Source of the DNA: JBPESN01 sp051710625
GTDB taxonomy: Bacteria > Pseudomonadota > Gammaproteobacteria > Enterobacterales > Enterobacteriaceae
Direction of reading: 5' to 3'
Assembly (NCBI RefSeq): GCF_051710625.1
Contig: NZ_JBPESN010000042.1
Location: forward strand, 1-19,848
DNA length: 19,848 nucleotides
Part shown: positions 1 through 7,725 of the stretch, piece by piece
How the letters are laid out: each line of letters begins with the position of its first letter
How positions within the stretch are numbered: the first letter of the stretch is position 1
Program-made: the position numbers and the translations under genes
The notes under the pieces: model-generated
What the model was told of the DNA's origin: nothing
The model's input: the letters and a program-made list of their open reading frames with translations, nothing else
Databases searched by the model: none

Positions 1-367
1 TGGTATGGGGAACGCGTGGTAAACCTGCCGGAGTGATGTTCCACAGCGATCAGGGTAGCCACTATACGAGCAGGCAGTTCCGACAGTTGCTGTGGCGTTA
101 CCGGATCAAACAAAGCATGAGTCGGCGTGGTAACTGCTCGGATAACAGTCCGATGGAGCGCCTCTTCAGAAGTCTGAAAAACGAGTGGATACCGGTAACG
201 GGCTACATAAGCTTCAGCGAAGCAGCTCATGAAATTACCGACTATATCGTGGGATATTACAGCGCACTCAGGCCGCATGAATATAACAATGGGTTGGCAC
301 CAAACAAATCAGAAAGTAGATACTGGAAAAACGCTAACGCGGTGGCCAGTTTTAGTTGACCACTACA
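1..367 (+). mobile_element. 3' part of an IS3-family insertion sequence
   Basis: The window opens inside an insertion sequence. Its transposase reading frame ends at 359 and the element appears to end at 367 with the terminal bases CCACTACA. This boundary is supported by a second partial copy at 19317-19408, which matches up to the same base and then diverges. The last base pair of the element (CA, i.e. TG at the other end) fits IS3-family termini. The presumed right inverted repeat lies within about 340-367. The 5' part of the element lies outside the window, so completeness cannot be judged. Confidence 0.85.
3..359 (+). CDS. IS3-family transposase OrfB, C-terminal part (partial at window edge)
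   Basis: This is the C-terminal part of a DDE-type integrase-core transposase; the frame is open from base 3, so the true start is outside the window. It contains the second catalytic Asp in the motif HSDQGS and the catalytic Glu in NSPMER, separated by exactly 35 residues, the DX35E spacing of the IS3 family. The region between them (QSMSRRGNCSDNSPMER) is typical of the family, except that the usual GNCWDN reads GNCSDN here, a Trp-to-Ser change that could weaken the enzyme. The C-terminus (ALRPHEYN, then NESENRYWKN-like) is also typical. It ends at a TGA 8 bases before the inferred IS end. The family call is firm; the exact IS name is not known. Confidence 0.85.
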   Translation, partial: VWGTRGKPAGVMFHSDQGSHYTSRQFRQLLWRYRIKQSMSRRGNCSDNSPMERLFRSLKNEWIPVTGYISFSEAAHEITDYIVGYYSALRPHEYNNGLAPNKSESRYWKNANAVASFS

Positions 368-424
368 CAATTCTGGACTGTCCAAAATAGCCATTTTTTA
401 TGGTTTAAGGGAGTCCAGAATTGT
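367..424. repeat. Perfect 13-bp inverted repeat with 32-base loop between IS end and pncB
   Basis: ACAATTCTGGACT at 367-379 and AGTCCAGAATTGT at 412-424 are exact reverse complements, separated by 32 bases. Ten bases of the right arm (AGTCCAGAAT) recur in direct orientation at 434-443, just before the pncB stop codon. Inside the loop a small CCAT/ATGG stem around A/T runs is possible. It lies downstream of pncB and could act as its terminator, but there is no clear T-tract on the minus strand. It could equally be the end of another mobile element or a protein-binding site. Base 367 is also the last base of the IS, so the repeat proper may be 12 bp. Confidence 0.6.
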
Positions 425-446
425 CTGCAAATTAGTCCAGAATATT

Positions 447-1667
447 TTACATCGCTACACAACTGGCCTTCTTTACCACCAGTGGTACATCAAACGCTTT
501 ACGTAAAGCGCGGACAAAGGCTTTATCATGACACATGGTTTTGCCGGGGCTGTCCGACAGCTTCGCCACCGGTTTACTGTTGCATTCCACCAATTTGATA
601 ACGATGTTAAGCGGCTTAATGCCGGGGATATCGCACGTCAGCCGCGTGCCGATGCCAAACACCAGGTTGATGCGCTGCCAGAAATGGCGATAAAGCATGA
701 CGGCCTTATCAAAATCAAGGCTGTCGGGAAACACCAGCGTTTTGGTGAGCGGATCAATACCTAACTGCTGATAATGCGCAATCGCCTTCTCGCCCCATTC
801 CACCGGATCGCCCGAATGGTGGCGCAGGCCCTGGCAGGCACGGGCGAACGACGGTCCGGAATCGCGCAAAAACGCATCCATGGTAATACAATCGGTAAGC
901 GCGATCCCTAACCTGTCGGGGTATTCGTCCAGCCAGCCCTGCAGCGCGGCACGCTGGCTATTCGCCAGAACCGGACTGATCTGCTGATGGGCCTGAAACC
1001 ATTCGTGCGCCATGGTGCCGACCGGCGGCAAGCCCCGTTCCCGCGCCAACTGGTAATTGCTGGTACCGATAAGATAAGGAAATTCCCGCTGCAGTTCGGC
1101 GACAACTTTAAACTGCACCTGACGCGAGAAACGCCGCCGGGTACCGAAATCCATCAGCCGGAAACGGGAGGTGTCCAGATCTTCGCTGATGCGGTAAAAA
1201 TGGAGCAGCTTTTGCCGTAGTCGCGCTATCGCGTCTGCCGTCGTTACCTGTGGCGAACGGCGGTGGTGCACGACTTCGCTGATGACCGCAAGCAGCGGCA
1301 CTTCCCACAAAATAACGTCGCGCCAGGGACGGGTAATACGAATATCAAGTTTGCCGTGATGATTGCGTATCCGGACCTGACTCGGTTCAAAGCGAAACTG
1401 GCACAGCCAATTAAGGTAATCACTTTGGAAAAACAGTAGACCGCTCAGGTAGGTAAATTCATCGTCATTCAATTGCAAGCCACGCATCATGTCGACCTGC
1501 GCACTGATGTCGGCGGCGTATTCGCCAAGCAACTCGTCTCCCCGGCAGCGAAATTCCGCGCTCACCATGACGTCGTGGTAACGGTAGAACACGGCCTGCT
1601 GCATATGGAATTTGTAGGCATCAGTATCGAGTATCGACGTTAAAACCGGATCGGTGGCAACATTCAT
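447..1667 (-). CDS. pncB: Nicotinate phosphoribosyltransferase
   Basis: PncB converts nicotinate and PRPP to nicotinate mononucleotide with ATP hydrolysis, the entry step of NAD salvage in the cytoplasm. The product is about 406 residues, close to the 400 of E. coli, and collinear with it over its length: LDTDAYKFHMQQAVF near the N-terminus, MDFGTRRRFSRQVQ in the middle, and GIGTRLTCDIPGIKPLN plus DSPGKTMCHDKAFV near the end. The segment AHEWFQAHQQ carries the histidine that is phosphorylated in the family. I chose the ATG at 1667 because it aligns with the E. coli start; an in-frame ATG at 1682 adds five residues, but its purine-rich AAGAGG abuts it with no spacing. Anomaly: the conserved RHDSGDP motif reads RHHSGDP (Asp to His, codon 816-818), and FSDNLD reads FPDSLD. 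The frame is intact, but activity may be reduced. It is divergent from pepN. Confidence 0.9.
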   Translation of the reverse strand: MNVATDPVLTSILDTDAYKFHMQQAVFYRYHDVMVSAEFRCRGDELLGEYAADISAQVDMMRGLQLNDDEFTYLSGLLFFQSDYLNWLCQFRFEPSQVRIRNHHGKLDIRITRPWRDVILWEVPLLAVISEVVHHRRSPQVTTADAIARLRQKLLHFYRISEDLDTSRFRLMDFGTRRRFSRQVQFKVVAELQREFPYLIGTSNYQLARERGLPPVGTMAHEWFQAHQQISPVLANSQRAALQGWLDEYPDRLGIALTDCITMDAFLRDSGPSFARACQGLRHHSGDPVEWGEKAIAHYQQLGIDPLTKTLVFPDSLDFDKAVMLYRHFWQRINLVFGIGTRLTCDIPGIKPLNIVIKLVECNSKPVAKLSDSPGKTMCHDKAFVRALRKAFDVPLVVKKASCVAM

Positions 1668-1973
1668 GGTGCGTTCAAGCATCCTCTTACGACAGGTGTT
1701 CTCAGTCGGATAAAGGGGTAACGGCCATGAAAAGCCGCGGTTATCCTATAAGTGTAGTCACATCAGAGTATAGTTGACGTGATAACGTCGAGGACCAAAC
1801 GTGCCGTTTCGCGGGTTATTCGCCCGGCAAAATGCCCGGTTTTTCCGCCAGCTCGCGCTAATTTTCAGCGAACGTTACATTTTAGCGCGCTTGCCGGGCT
1901 TTACAATGGTAACCTGGCGCTAACAGGAATAGACTTAACGGCAGAAATCGACACTGATACCAAAAGGTTAACT
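1668..1973. other. Divergent intergenic region between pncB and pepN
   Basis: These 306 bases must hold the promoters of the two divergently transcribed genes. An A/T-rich stretch around 1743-1785 contains TATACT-like hexamers on the minus strand that could serve pncB, but no convincing -35 partner is visible. A reading frame in phase with pepN is open from 1779, yet the E. coli alignment begins only at 1974, so I treat 1779-1973 as leader. AAAAGG at 1962-1967 is the probable ribosome binding site of pepN. No RNA gene or operator was recognised. Confidence 0.4.
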
Positions 1974-4592
1974 ATGACGCAACAGCCGCAAGCCAAATAC
2001 CGCGATGATTATCGTGCGCCGGACTATACCATTACCGATATTCACCTGGATTTTGATCTCGAAGCCGAGAATACCACCGTCACGGCAACCAGCACCGTCG
2101 TGCGTCAGGGCCAGGCCGGCGCGCCTTTGCTGCTTAACGGCGAAGATTTACGCCTGCTGAGCCTGCGGGTGGACGGTCAGGAATGGGCGCATTATCGTCT
2201 GGATGCGCCCGGCTTGATCATTGAGCAGTTGCCCGCCACCTTTACCTTGACCATCAAGACACTGATTCATCCTGCCAATAATACCGCGCTTGAGGGGCTC
2301 TATCTTTCCGGCGAGGTGCTTTGCACCCAATGCGAGGCGGAAGGGTTCCGCCATATTACTTTTTATCTGGATCGCCCGGACGTGCTGGCGCGTTTCACTA
2401 CGCGTATTCTGGCGGATAAGCAACGCTATCCTTTCCTGCTCTCCAACGGCAACCGTAGTGATTACGGCGATAACAACGACGGCCGTCATTGGGTCGTCTG
2501 GGAAGATCCCTTTCCGAAACCATGTTATCTTTTTGCGCTGGTGGCCGGCGATTTTGACGTGCTGCGCGACAGCTTCACCACCTGCTCCGGCAGGGAGGTG
2601 GCATTAGAGCTGTTTGTCGATCGCGGCAATCTGGATCGCGCCGACTGGGCGATGGACTCCCTCAAGCGCGCCATGCGCTGGGACGAAACCCGTTTTGGTC
2701 TTGAGTACGACCTGGATATCTATATGGTAGTGGCGGTCGATTTCTTCAATATGGGCGCCATGGAGAATAAGGGACTCAACGTTTTCAATGCCAAATATGT
2801 GCTGGCCGGGGCGCAAACGGCGACCGATGTTGATTATCTCAACATCGAACGGGTCATCGGCCACGAATATTTCCATAACTGGACCGGCAACCGTATTACC
2901 TGCCGCGATTGGTTTCAGCTCAGTCTGAAAGAGGGGCTGACGGTCTTTCGTGATCAGGAGTTCAGCTCGGATGTTGGTTCACGCGCCGTGAATCGAATCA
3001 ATAATGTGCGCGTCATGCGCAGCGCGCAGTTTGCCGAAGACGCCAGCCCGATGGCGCATCCAATCCGCCCCGATAAAGTCATCGAAATGAACAACTTTTA
3101 CACCTTAACAGTGTACGAGAAGGGCGCGGAAGTCATTCGTATGCTGCATACCCTGCTGGGGGAAGATAAGTTTCAGGCCGGTATGCGTCGCTACGTTTCC
3201 CGTCACGACGGCAGCGCCGCCAGCTGCGAGGATTTCGTCGTGGCGATGGAGGAGGCGTCCGGGATCGACTTGGCGCTGTTCCGCCGTTGGTACAGCCAGT
3301 CGAATACGCCGCTGGTAACGGTGCGCGATGACTATAACGCCGAGCTTGAGCAATACACCCTCCGCGTCACGCAGATGACGCCGCCGACGCCGGACCAGCC
3401 GGAGAAACAGGCGCTGCATATTCCGCTGAATATCGAATTGTACGATAGCCAGGGACGGGTTATTCCGCTTCAGTATGCTGGCGCGCCGGTGAATCCGGTG
3501 CTGAATGTGACCGAAAGCGTACAGACCTTTATTTTCGATCAGGTGCCGTCGCTGCCGATCCCCTCGCTGCTGCGCGAGTTTTCTGCGCCGGTGAAACTGG
3601 ATTATCCCTATAACGACCAGCAATTGATTACGCTGATGCGCTTTGCCACCAGCGACTTCTCCCGCTGGGATGCGGCGCAAAGCCTGCTGTCTATTTACAT
3701 CCGTTTAAACGTGGCTCGCTATCAAAAGGGACAGCCGCTGACTCTGCCGCTGCATGTCACCGACGCTTTCCGCGGTATTTTGCTTGATCCTGAACTGGCT
3801 CCGGCGCTGGCGGCACAGATTCTTACGCTGCCCAGCGAGAATGAAATGGCCGAATTGTTTGATAGCGTGGATCCGGTGGCGATTCACAGCGTTCACGACG
3901 CGCTGACCAGCTGTCTGGCGAATGAACTGAATGATGAGTTGCTGGTGGTTTACCGCGCCAGTCCCAGCGAGGAATACCGGGTAGATCGCCGGGATATCGG
4001 CCGGCGTGCGCTGCGAAACTGCTGCCTGTACTATTTGGCGTTTGGCGATCGCGATCGTGCGGTACGTTTGACCACCGAACAATATCATCAGGCCGATAAT
4101 ATGACCGATACGCTAGCGGCGGTGGCGGCGGCGGTGGCGGCGCAGCTGCCCTGTCAGGCGACGCTGCTGGCCGAGTTCGATGAGCGTTGGCGCCATGATG
4201 GTCTGGTCATAGATAAATGGTTTAGTCTGCAGGCCACCAGTCCGGCGGCGGATGCGCTGGATCAGGTGAAATCGCTGTTCACCCATCGCGCTTTCAGCCT
4301 CAACAACCCCAATCGTGTCCGGGCGCTTATCGGCGCCTTCGCCGCCAATAATCCGGCGGCATTCCACGCTGCTGACGGGAGCGGCTACGCCTTTTTGGTC
4401 GAGATCTTGACCGAATTGAATACGCGCAACCCTCAGGTGGCTTCGCGTATGGTTGAGCCGCTTATCCGGCTCAAACGCTATGACTTGCCGCGTCAGCGGC
4501 TGATGCGCGCGGCGCTGGAGCGTCTGAAGGCGCTGGAAAACTTGTCCGGGGATCTGTTTGAGAAAATAAGCAAGGCGCTGGCCGACGCGTAA
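1974..4592 (+). CDS. pepN: Aminopeptidase N
   Basis: PepN is the main cytoplasmic M1-family zinc aminopeptidase and removes N-terminal residues from peptides in the last stage of protein turnover. The 872-residue product compares with 870 in E. coli. The exopeptidase motif GAMEN lies at residues 261-265. The zinc site HEYFH begins at His297 (His297, Glu298, His301), with the third ligand Glu in LKEGLTVFRDQEFSS, about residue 320; numbering matches E. coli. The transition-state Tyr is in YTLTVYEKGAE near residue 381. The C-terminal helical domain is complete and ends in ENLSGDLFEKISKALADA. I chose ATG 1974 because it follows AAAAGG at good spacing and aligns with the known start; the longer frame from 1779 adds 65 residues of non-family sequence. 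It stands alone, with a terminator about 180 bases downstream, and shows no sign of decay. Confidence 0.97.
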   Translation: MTQQPQAKYRDDYRAPDYTITDIHLDFDLEAENTTVTATSTVVRQGQAGAPLLLNGEDLRLLSLRVDGQEWAHYRLDAPGLIIEQLPATFTLTIKTLIHPANNTALEGLYLSGEVLCTQCEAEGFRHITFYLDRPDVLARFTTRILADKQRYPFLLSNGNRSDYGDNNDGRHWVVWEDPFPKPCYLFALVAGDFDVLRDSFTTCSGREVALELFVDRGNLDRADWAMDSLKRAMRWDETRFGLEYDLDIYMVVAVDFFNMGAMENKGLNVFNAKYVLAGAQTATDVDYLNIERVIGHEYFHNWTGNRITCRDWFQLSLKEGLTVFRDQEFSSDVGSRAVNRINNVRVMRSAQFAEDASPMAHPIRPDKVIEMNNFYTLTVYEKGAEVIRMLHTLLGEDKFQAGMRRYVSRHDGSAASCEDFVVAMEEASGIDLALFRRWYSQSNTPLVTVRDDYNAELEQYTLRVTQMTPPTPDQPEKQALHIPLNIELYDSQGRVIPLQYAGAPVNPVLNVTESVQTFIFDQVPSLPIPSLLREFSAPVKLDYPYNDQQLITLMRFATSDFSRWDAAQSLLSIYIRLNVARYQKGQPLTLPLHVTDAFRGILLDPELAPALAAQILTLPSENEMAELFDSVDPVAIHSVHDALTSCLANELNDELLVVYRASPSEEYRVDRRDIGRRALRNCCLYYLAFGDRDRAVRLTTEQYHQADNMTDTLAAVAAAVAAQLPCQATLLAEFDERWRHDGLVIDKWFSLQATSPAADALDQVKSLFTHRAFSLNNPNRVRALIGAFAANNPAAFHAADGSGYAFLVEILTELNTRNPQVASRMVEPLIRLKRYDLPRQRLMRAALERLKALENLSGDLFEKISKALADA

Positions 4593-4770
4593 GCCGCAGC
4601 GGGCGGATGACGCGGCCGATTCTCTCTCAACGCGCGCCCGCCGCCGCATTGCTTTAGCGGCGCTAACGCGGGGAGGCGTTCCCCTGCGGCGTTATTCGCA
4701 ACTGACGAGCGTTGGCGTCCTGGCGCCACCGTTTGGGACGGTGAGCGCGCGCATTCGGCAGCGTCTAAAT

Positions 4771-4796
4771 GGCATCCTGGGTGATGCCCTTTTTTT
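4771..4796 (+). terminator. Rho-independent terminator downstream of pepN
   Basis: GGCATC (4771-4776) pairs with GATGCC (4783-4788) around a 6-base loop and is followed by a C and seven T residues. It lies about 180 bases after the pepN stop and 78 bases before the pyrD remnant. It should end pepN transcription and insulate pyrD. The 4593-4770 stretch before it is GC-rich; it contains one further 6-bp hairpin (4727-4743) without a T-tract and no recognisable gene. Confidence 0.85.
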
Positions 4797-4873
4797 GGTC
4801 CATCATCGATTCCCTTTCCTGCGCCGATGAATGATAATACCGCCCCGGTTGCAACCGGGAATCAAGAGACCTC

Positions 4874-5765
4874 ATGTTATACCCGCTCACCAAGCAAGCG
4901 TTGTTCTAGCTTGACCCGGAACGGGTCCATGAATTAACCTTTCAGCAGCTTAAACGCGTTACCGGCACTCCACTGGAATGGCTGGTGCGCCAATCGGTAC
5001 CGACAAAAACCGTCAACTGCATGGGCAGCGCCCGGTAATGAAAAGCCAGGTCTGTTTCGTCTGGTGAAAGCCGGTGGTCTGATAAATCGCATGGGTTTAA
5101 ATAACCACGAGGTAGACAACTTGGTGGAGAACGTTAAGAAATCCCATTTCGGCGGCGCGCTGGGCATCAATATCGGCAAAAATAAAGGTACGCCGGTCGA
5201 GCAAGGCAAAGATGATTATCTCACCTGCATGGAGAAAGTCTATCCTTATGCCGGTTATATCGCGGTGAATATTTCTTCCCTCAATACCACCGGCCTGCGC
5301 ACCCTGCAATTTGATGAAGCGCTGGATGATCTGTTGCTGGCGATAAAAAATAAGCAGGCGGCGCTGCAAGCCTACCATCATAAATATGTGCCGGTGGCGG
5401 TAAAAATAGCTTCCGACATGACCGAAACGGAATTGATCCAGGTCGCCAATAGTCTGGTGCGTCATAATATCGACGGCGTTATCGCTACCAATACTACCAC
5501 CGGCCGCGAGCTGGTCCAGGGCATGAATCATTGTGGCTAGACCGGCGGGTTGAGCGGGCGACCCCTGCAATTGCGCAGCACCGAGGTTATCCGACAATTG
5601 TCCGCTGAGTTACAAGGTAAATTACCGATTATCGGGATCGGCGGTATAGATTAGCTCATCGTGGCCAAAGAAAAAATGGCGGCTGGCGCTTCGCTTATTC
5701 AGATCTATTCGGGCTTTATTTTCCGTGGGCCGCGCTTGATAAAGGATATTGTCAGCGATATTTAG
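4874..5765 (+). pseudogene. pyrD: Dihydroorotate dehydrogenase, inactivated
   Basis: PyrD is the membrane-associated, quinone-linked class 2 dihydroorotate dehydrogenase, step four of UMP synthesis. The remnant is readable nearly end to end. MLYPLTKQALF starts at ATG 4874, then an amber TAG replaces a Gln codon at 4907-4909. VKTVNCMG-like sequence is followed near 5026-5030 by an out-of-frame deletion that removes roughly 40 codons of the N-terminal barrel, including the GLAAGLDKDG flavin/substrate segment. The downstream frame reads GNEKPGLFRLV, LINRMGLNN, LGINIGKNKGTPVEQGKDDY and GVIATNTTT. Two further TAG codons follow, at 5538 (Gln in E. coli) and 5652 (Ser in GGIDS). The natural end, IYSGFIF through IVSDI, closes with TAG at 5763. 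With a deletion, a frameshift and three stops it cannot be functional. It sits where pyrD lies in E. coli, without the ssu operon between it and pepN. Confidence 0.95.
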
Positions 5766-5771
5766 CCATTT

Positions 5772-5802
5772 TTGACAAAATAATGCGGGCTAGAGCTATA
5801 TT
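5772..5802 (+). promoter_or_regulatory. Candidate sigma-70 promoter upstream of the zapC remnant
   Basis: A perfect TTGACA (5772-5777) begins seven bases after the pyrD stop, and TATATT (5797-5802) follows at a 19-base spacing, which is slightly long. The segment is A/T-rich compared with its surroundings. It would drive zapC, whose start is about 130 bases downstream. Its survival may mean that the decay is recent. Confidence 0.45.
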
Positions 5803-5933
5803 GTTTCTCCATTCTCGTTTATTTTTTATTCGGTTACTGCTGATTTAAGAACAATTAAATTTCCGGCCCCGCAGGTGATGCTTGCCGGATAGCGACCAGG
5901 CCTTAAATTGGCGACGTGATAAAAGGTAAATGG

Positions 5934-6467
5934 ATGAAGATCATCCCTGGCGATAACTGGCATTAGTTTTTCGATGCTGAACATGACCGTATGATGCTTG
6001 ACCTGTCGGAGGATTTAGTATTTCGCTCGCGCTTTTGCGCGAAAATGTTGACTCCTGATACGTTTGCGCGCACGCGTTTTTGCGTTGACGACGCCGCACT
6101 TTATTATCAATTCGAGAATAAAAGCCGTGCATTGCCGCTCAACGACGCCCTGTGCGCTGAATTGGTGCTCAATGCGCTGGTGGCGACCGCAAATGCCCAA
6201 GAGCTGGCACTTCCAAACGCAGTACCACAAAGACACGGCAACCGCTGGGGGGGCGACAGCGTGCAGGTGTGCGTCAGCGACGGCGGCGAGCGGACGCGTT
6301 TGCTGGTGGCGGAGGCGGGCGGCAACGCCAGCCTGTGCGTGCTGGCCCAGCCCGGTCTGACGCTGGCCGGGCGCCGGATGGCCCTTGATGACGCAATAAA
6401 GATTATGCATGACCGGCTGCAGCCGCCGTCGCGTCAGGACAATTTGCACTACGCGACCGCGGTCTAG
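5934..6467 (+). pseudogene. zapC: Cell-division protein ZapC, inactivated
   Basis: ZapC is a cytoplasmic protein that binds and bundles FtsZ at the division ring. The gene starts at ATG 5934, seven bases after AAAGG, and reads MKIIPGDNWH followed by TAG at 5964-5966, replacing a Trp of the E. coli protein. The rest matches ZapC: MMLDLSEDLVFRSRF, KMLTPDTFARTRFCVDDAALYY, AELVLNALV, and finally AGRRMALDDAIKIMHDRL. A second lesion is hidden inside an open frame. After codon 6183-6185 the family sequence PQMPKSWHF continues in the next frame (6187 onward), and the original frame resumes only after a run of seven G at 6247-6253. So about 20 residues are out of frame, with two compensating indels. 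An open frame of 158 codons exists from 5991, but it would encode a protein with a scrambled core. Confidence 0.93.
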
Positions 6468-6516
6468 GCCGGTTCAGGCCGGCGCAAGCCTGAGCGGTCT
6501 GTGACCGCCCTGCCGG

Positions 6517-7622
6517 TTATTCCAGCTGCACGTCGCCGCGCGGAATGCAGCTACAGGACAATATCCACGGCGCCTTGGCCGCTGCGCTGCCGGTTAACGG
6601 CGCCACGTCACCCTACAGTAATTTCACTTTGCAGGTGCCGCAAATCCCGGCACGGCAGGAGTAGGGGATACGTATTCCCTGCAGCTCCAGCGGCTCCGGC
6701 AAAATATCCCGTTGGTTGTCGGTAAAACGCTGGCCTTGATACTCAATGGTCACCGGTGCGTCGGCGGCCTGCGGCGGTGTGGGGGCGACAGACGGGCTGC
6801 CGGCCTGATAGCGACGTGGTTTGCGGGTGCTGAGGATTTCAACGTTATCGCCCACCCGCACTATCCCCGTCGTGCGGGCGATGACATTCTGGCCGAAATT
6901 GACATTGCCATCATCGGCGCTGCAATAGCCTTGTAAGGTGCGCAGCGGCTCACCCTGTGGATGCTTGTTGCCTTGCTCAACATTGACCGTGGTCAGGACG
7001 CAGTGGCTGCAGAAGTTCACGACTTCAAACTCGACCTCGCCGATACGCAAATGATGCCAACTATCCTCCGCATACGCCTCGGTCCCGGTCACCACCAGAT
7101 TGGGCCGAAACTGGGTCAGAGTAACCCCGGCGGGGCAGCGGCGCTGTAAATCCAAAAAAGACGCTTCGCTTATCAGTAAATAGGGATACCCGTCGGCGAA
7201 CGAGAGCGGGACGGTGGAGAAGCGTTTTACCCTGCGGTGGCTGTGCTCGCCTGTCCACCAGAGGGTAACCGCCTGATCAAGATAGCCTGAAAGCCAGGTA
7301 TTAATGGTCTCTGGCGCTGGCTAAGCGGTAAAATGATTCCCCCAGACTTCCACCGGCTGGGCTGTTGGGGAAAAGTCGGCAAAGCGCACGTGGCGGCTTT
7401 GTCCGTTGGGAACGGTAAGGTGCAGCCCGCCCGGCAGCACCACCGGGGTGAATAAGAGCATCCGCGGATACTGACGGGCGGTGATGAACGTGCCGTCGGC
7501 GTAGGTGAGCATAAACACGCGATTAAACGCCAACCCTTCGGCGCCGGCCCCAGGGCATGCGACATCAGCCAGCCGCGCATTAATTTCACCGGATGCACAT
7601 ACAAACGCGATAAGATACTCAT
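6517..7622 (-). pseudogene. ycbX: MOSC/2Fe-2S protein YcbX, inactivated
   Basis: YcbX is a MOSC-domain protein with a C-terminal plant-type ferredoxin domain. In E. coli it supports molybdenum-dependent detoxification of N-hydroxylated base analogues. The start at 7622 reads MSILSRLYVHPVKLMRG. A one-base frameshift near 7540-7560 moves the continuation (FNRVFMLTYADGTFITARQ) into another frame. An amber codon at 7321-7323 interrupts just after VEVWGNHFTA. The frame then runs through LSFADGYPYLL, QFRPNLVVTG, the MOSC cysteine region NFCSHCVLT, and the iron-sulfur motif YSCRAGICGTC. A second amber at 6613-6615 (Glu in E. coli) precedes a recognisable C-terminus, LSCSCIPRGDVQLE, ending at 6517. 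It faces zapC convergently, as in E. coli. Three independent lesions make it a clear pseudogene. Confidence 0.94.
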
Positions 7623-7656
7623 TCTGCCTCCTTGCCGTTTGTGATGACGGTCAACT

Positions 7657-7686
7657 TTATGACAATGAGGCTGGATTGGCTATAAT
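7657..7686 (+). promoter_or_regulatory. Candidate promoter of rlmKL
   Basis: A perfect -10 hexamer TATAAT lies at 7681-7686, 40 bases before the rlmKL start. The -35 region is weak: TTATGA (7657-7662) at 18 bases or TATGAC at 17. It lies in the short gap between the divergent ycbX remnant and rlmKL, where a promoter is expected. Confidence 0.5.
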
Positions 7687-7725
7687 GCGTATCGATTTTC
7701 TTTTTAATTAATAATAAGTGACCAG

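Noticed and set aside
1819..1850. Repeated GCCCGG followed by T-run upstream of pepN, looking like a terminator
   Set aside because: The two GCCCGG copies are direct, not inverted, repeats; only a 4-bp stem can form.
1779..1973. 65-codon N-terminal extension of pepN in the same open frame
   Set aside because: It does not resemble PepN; the start at 1974 has AAAAGG at good spacing and gives the known family length and residue numbering.
3105..4649. Long minus-strand open frames inside pepN (about 130-190 codons)
   Set aside because: They are antisense to a strongly conserved GC-rich coding region, have Arg/His/Gln-rich compositions typical of shadow frames, and match no family I know.
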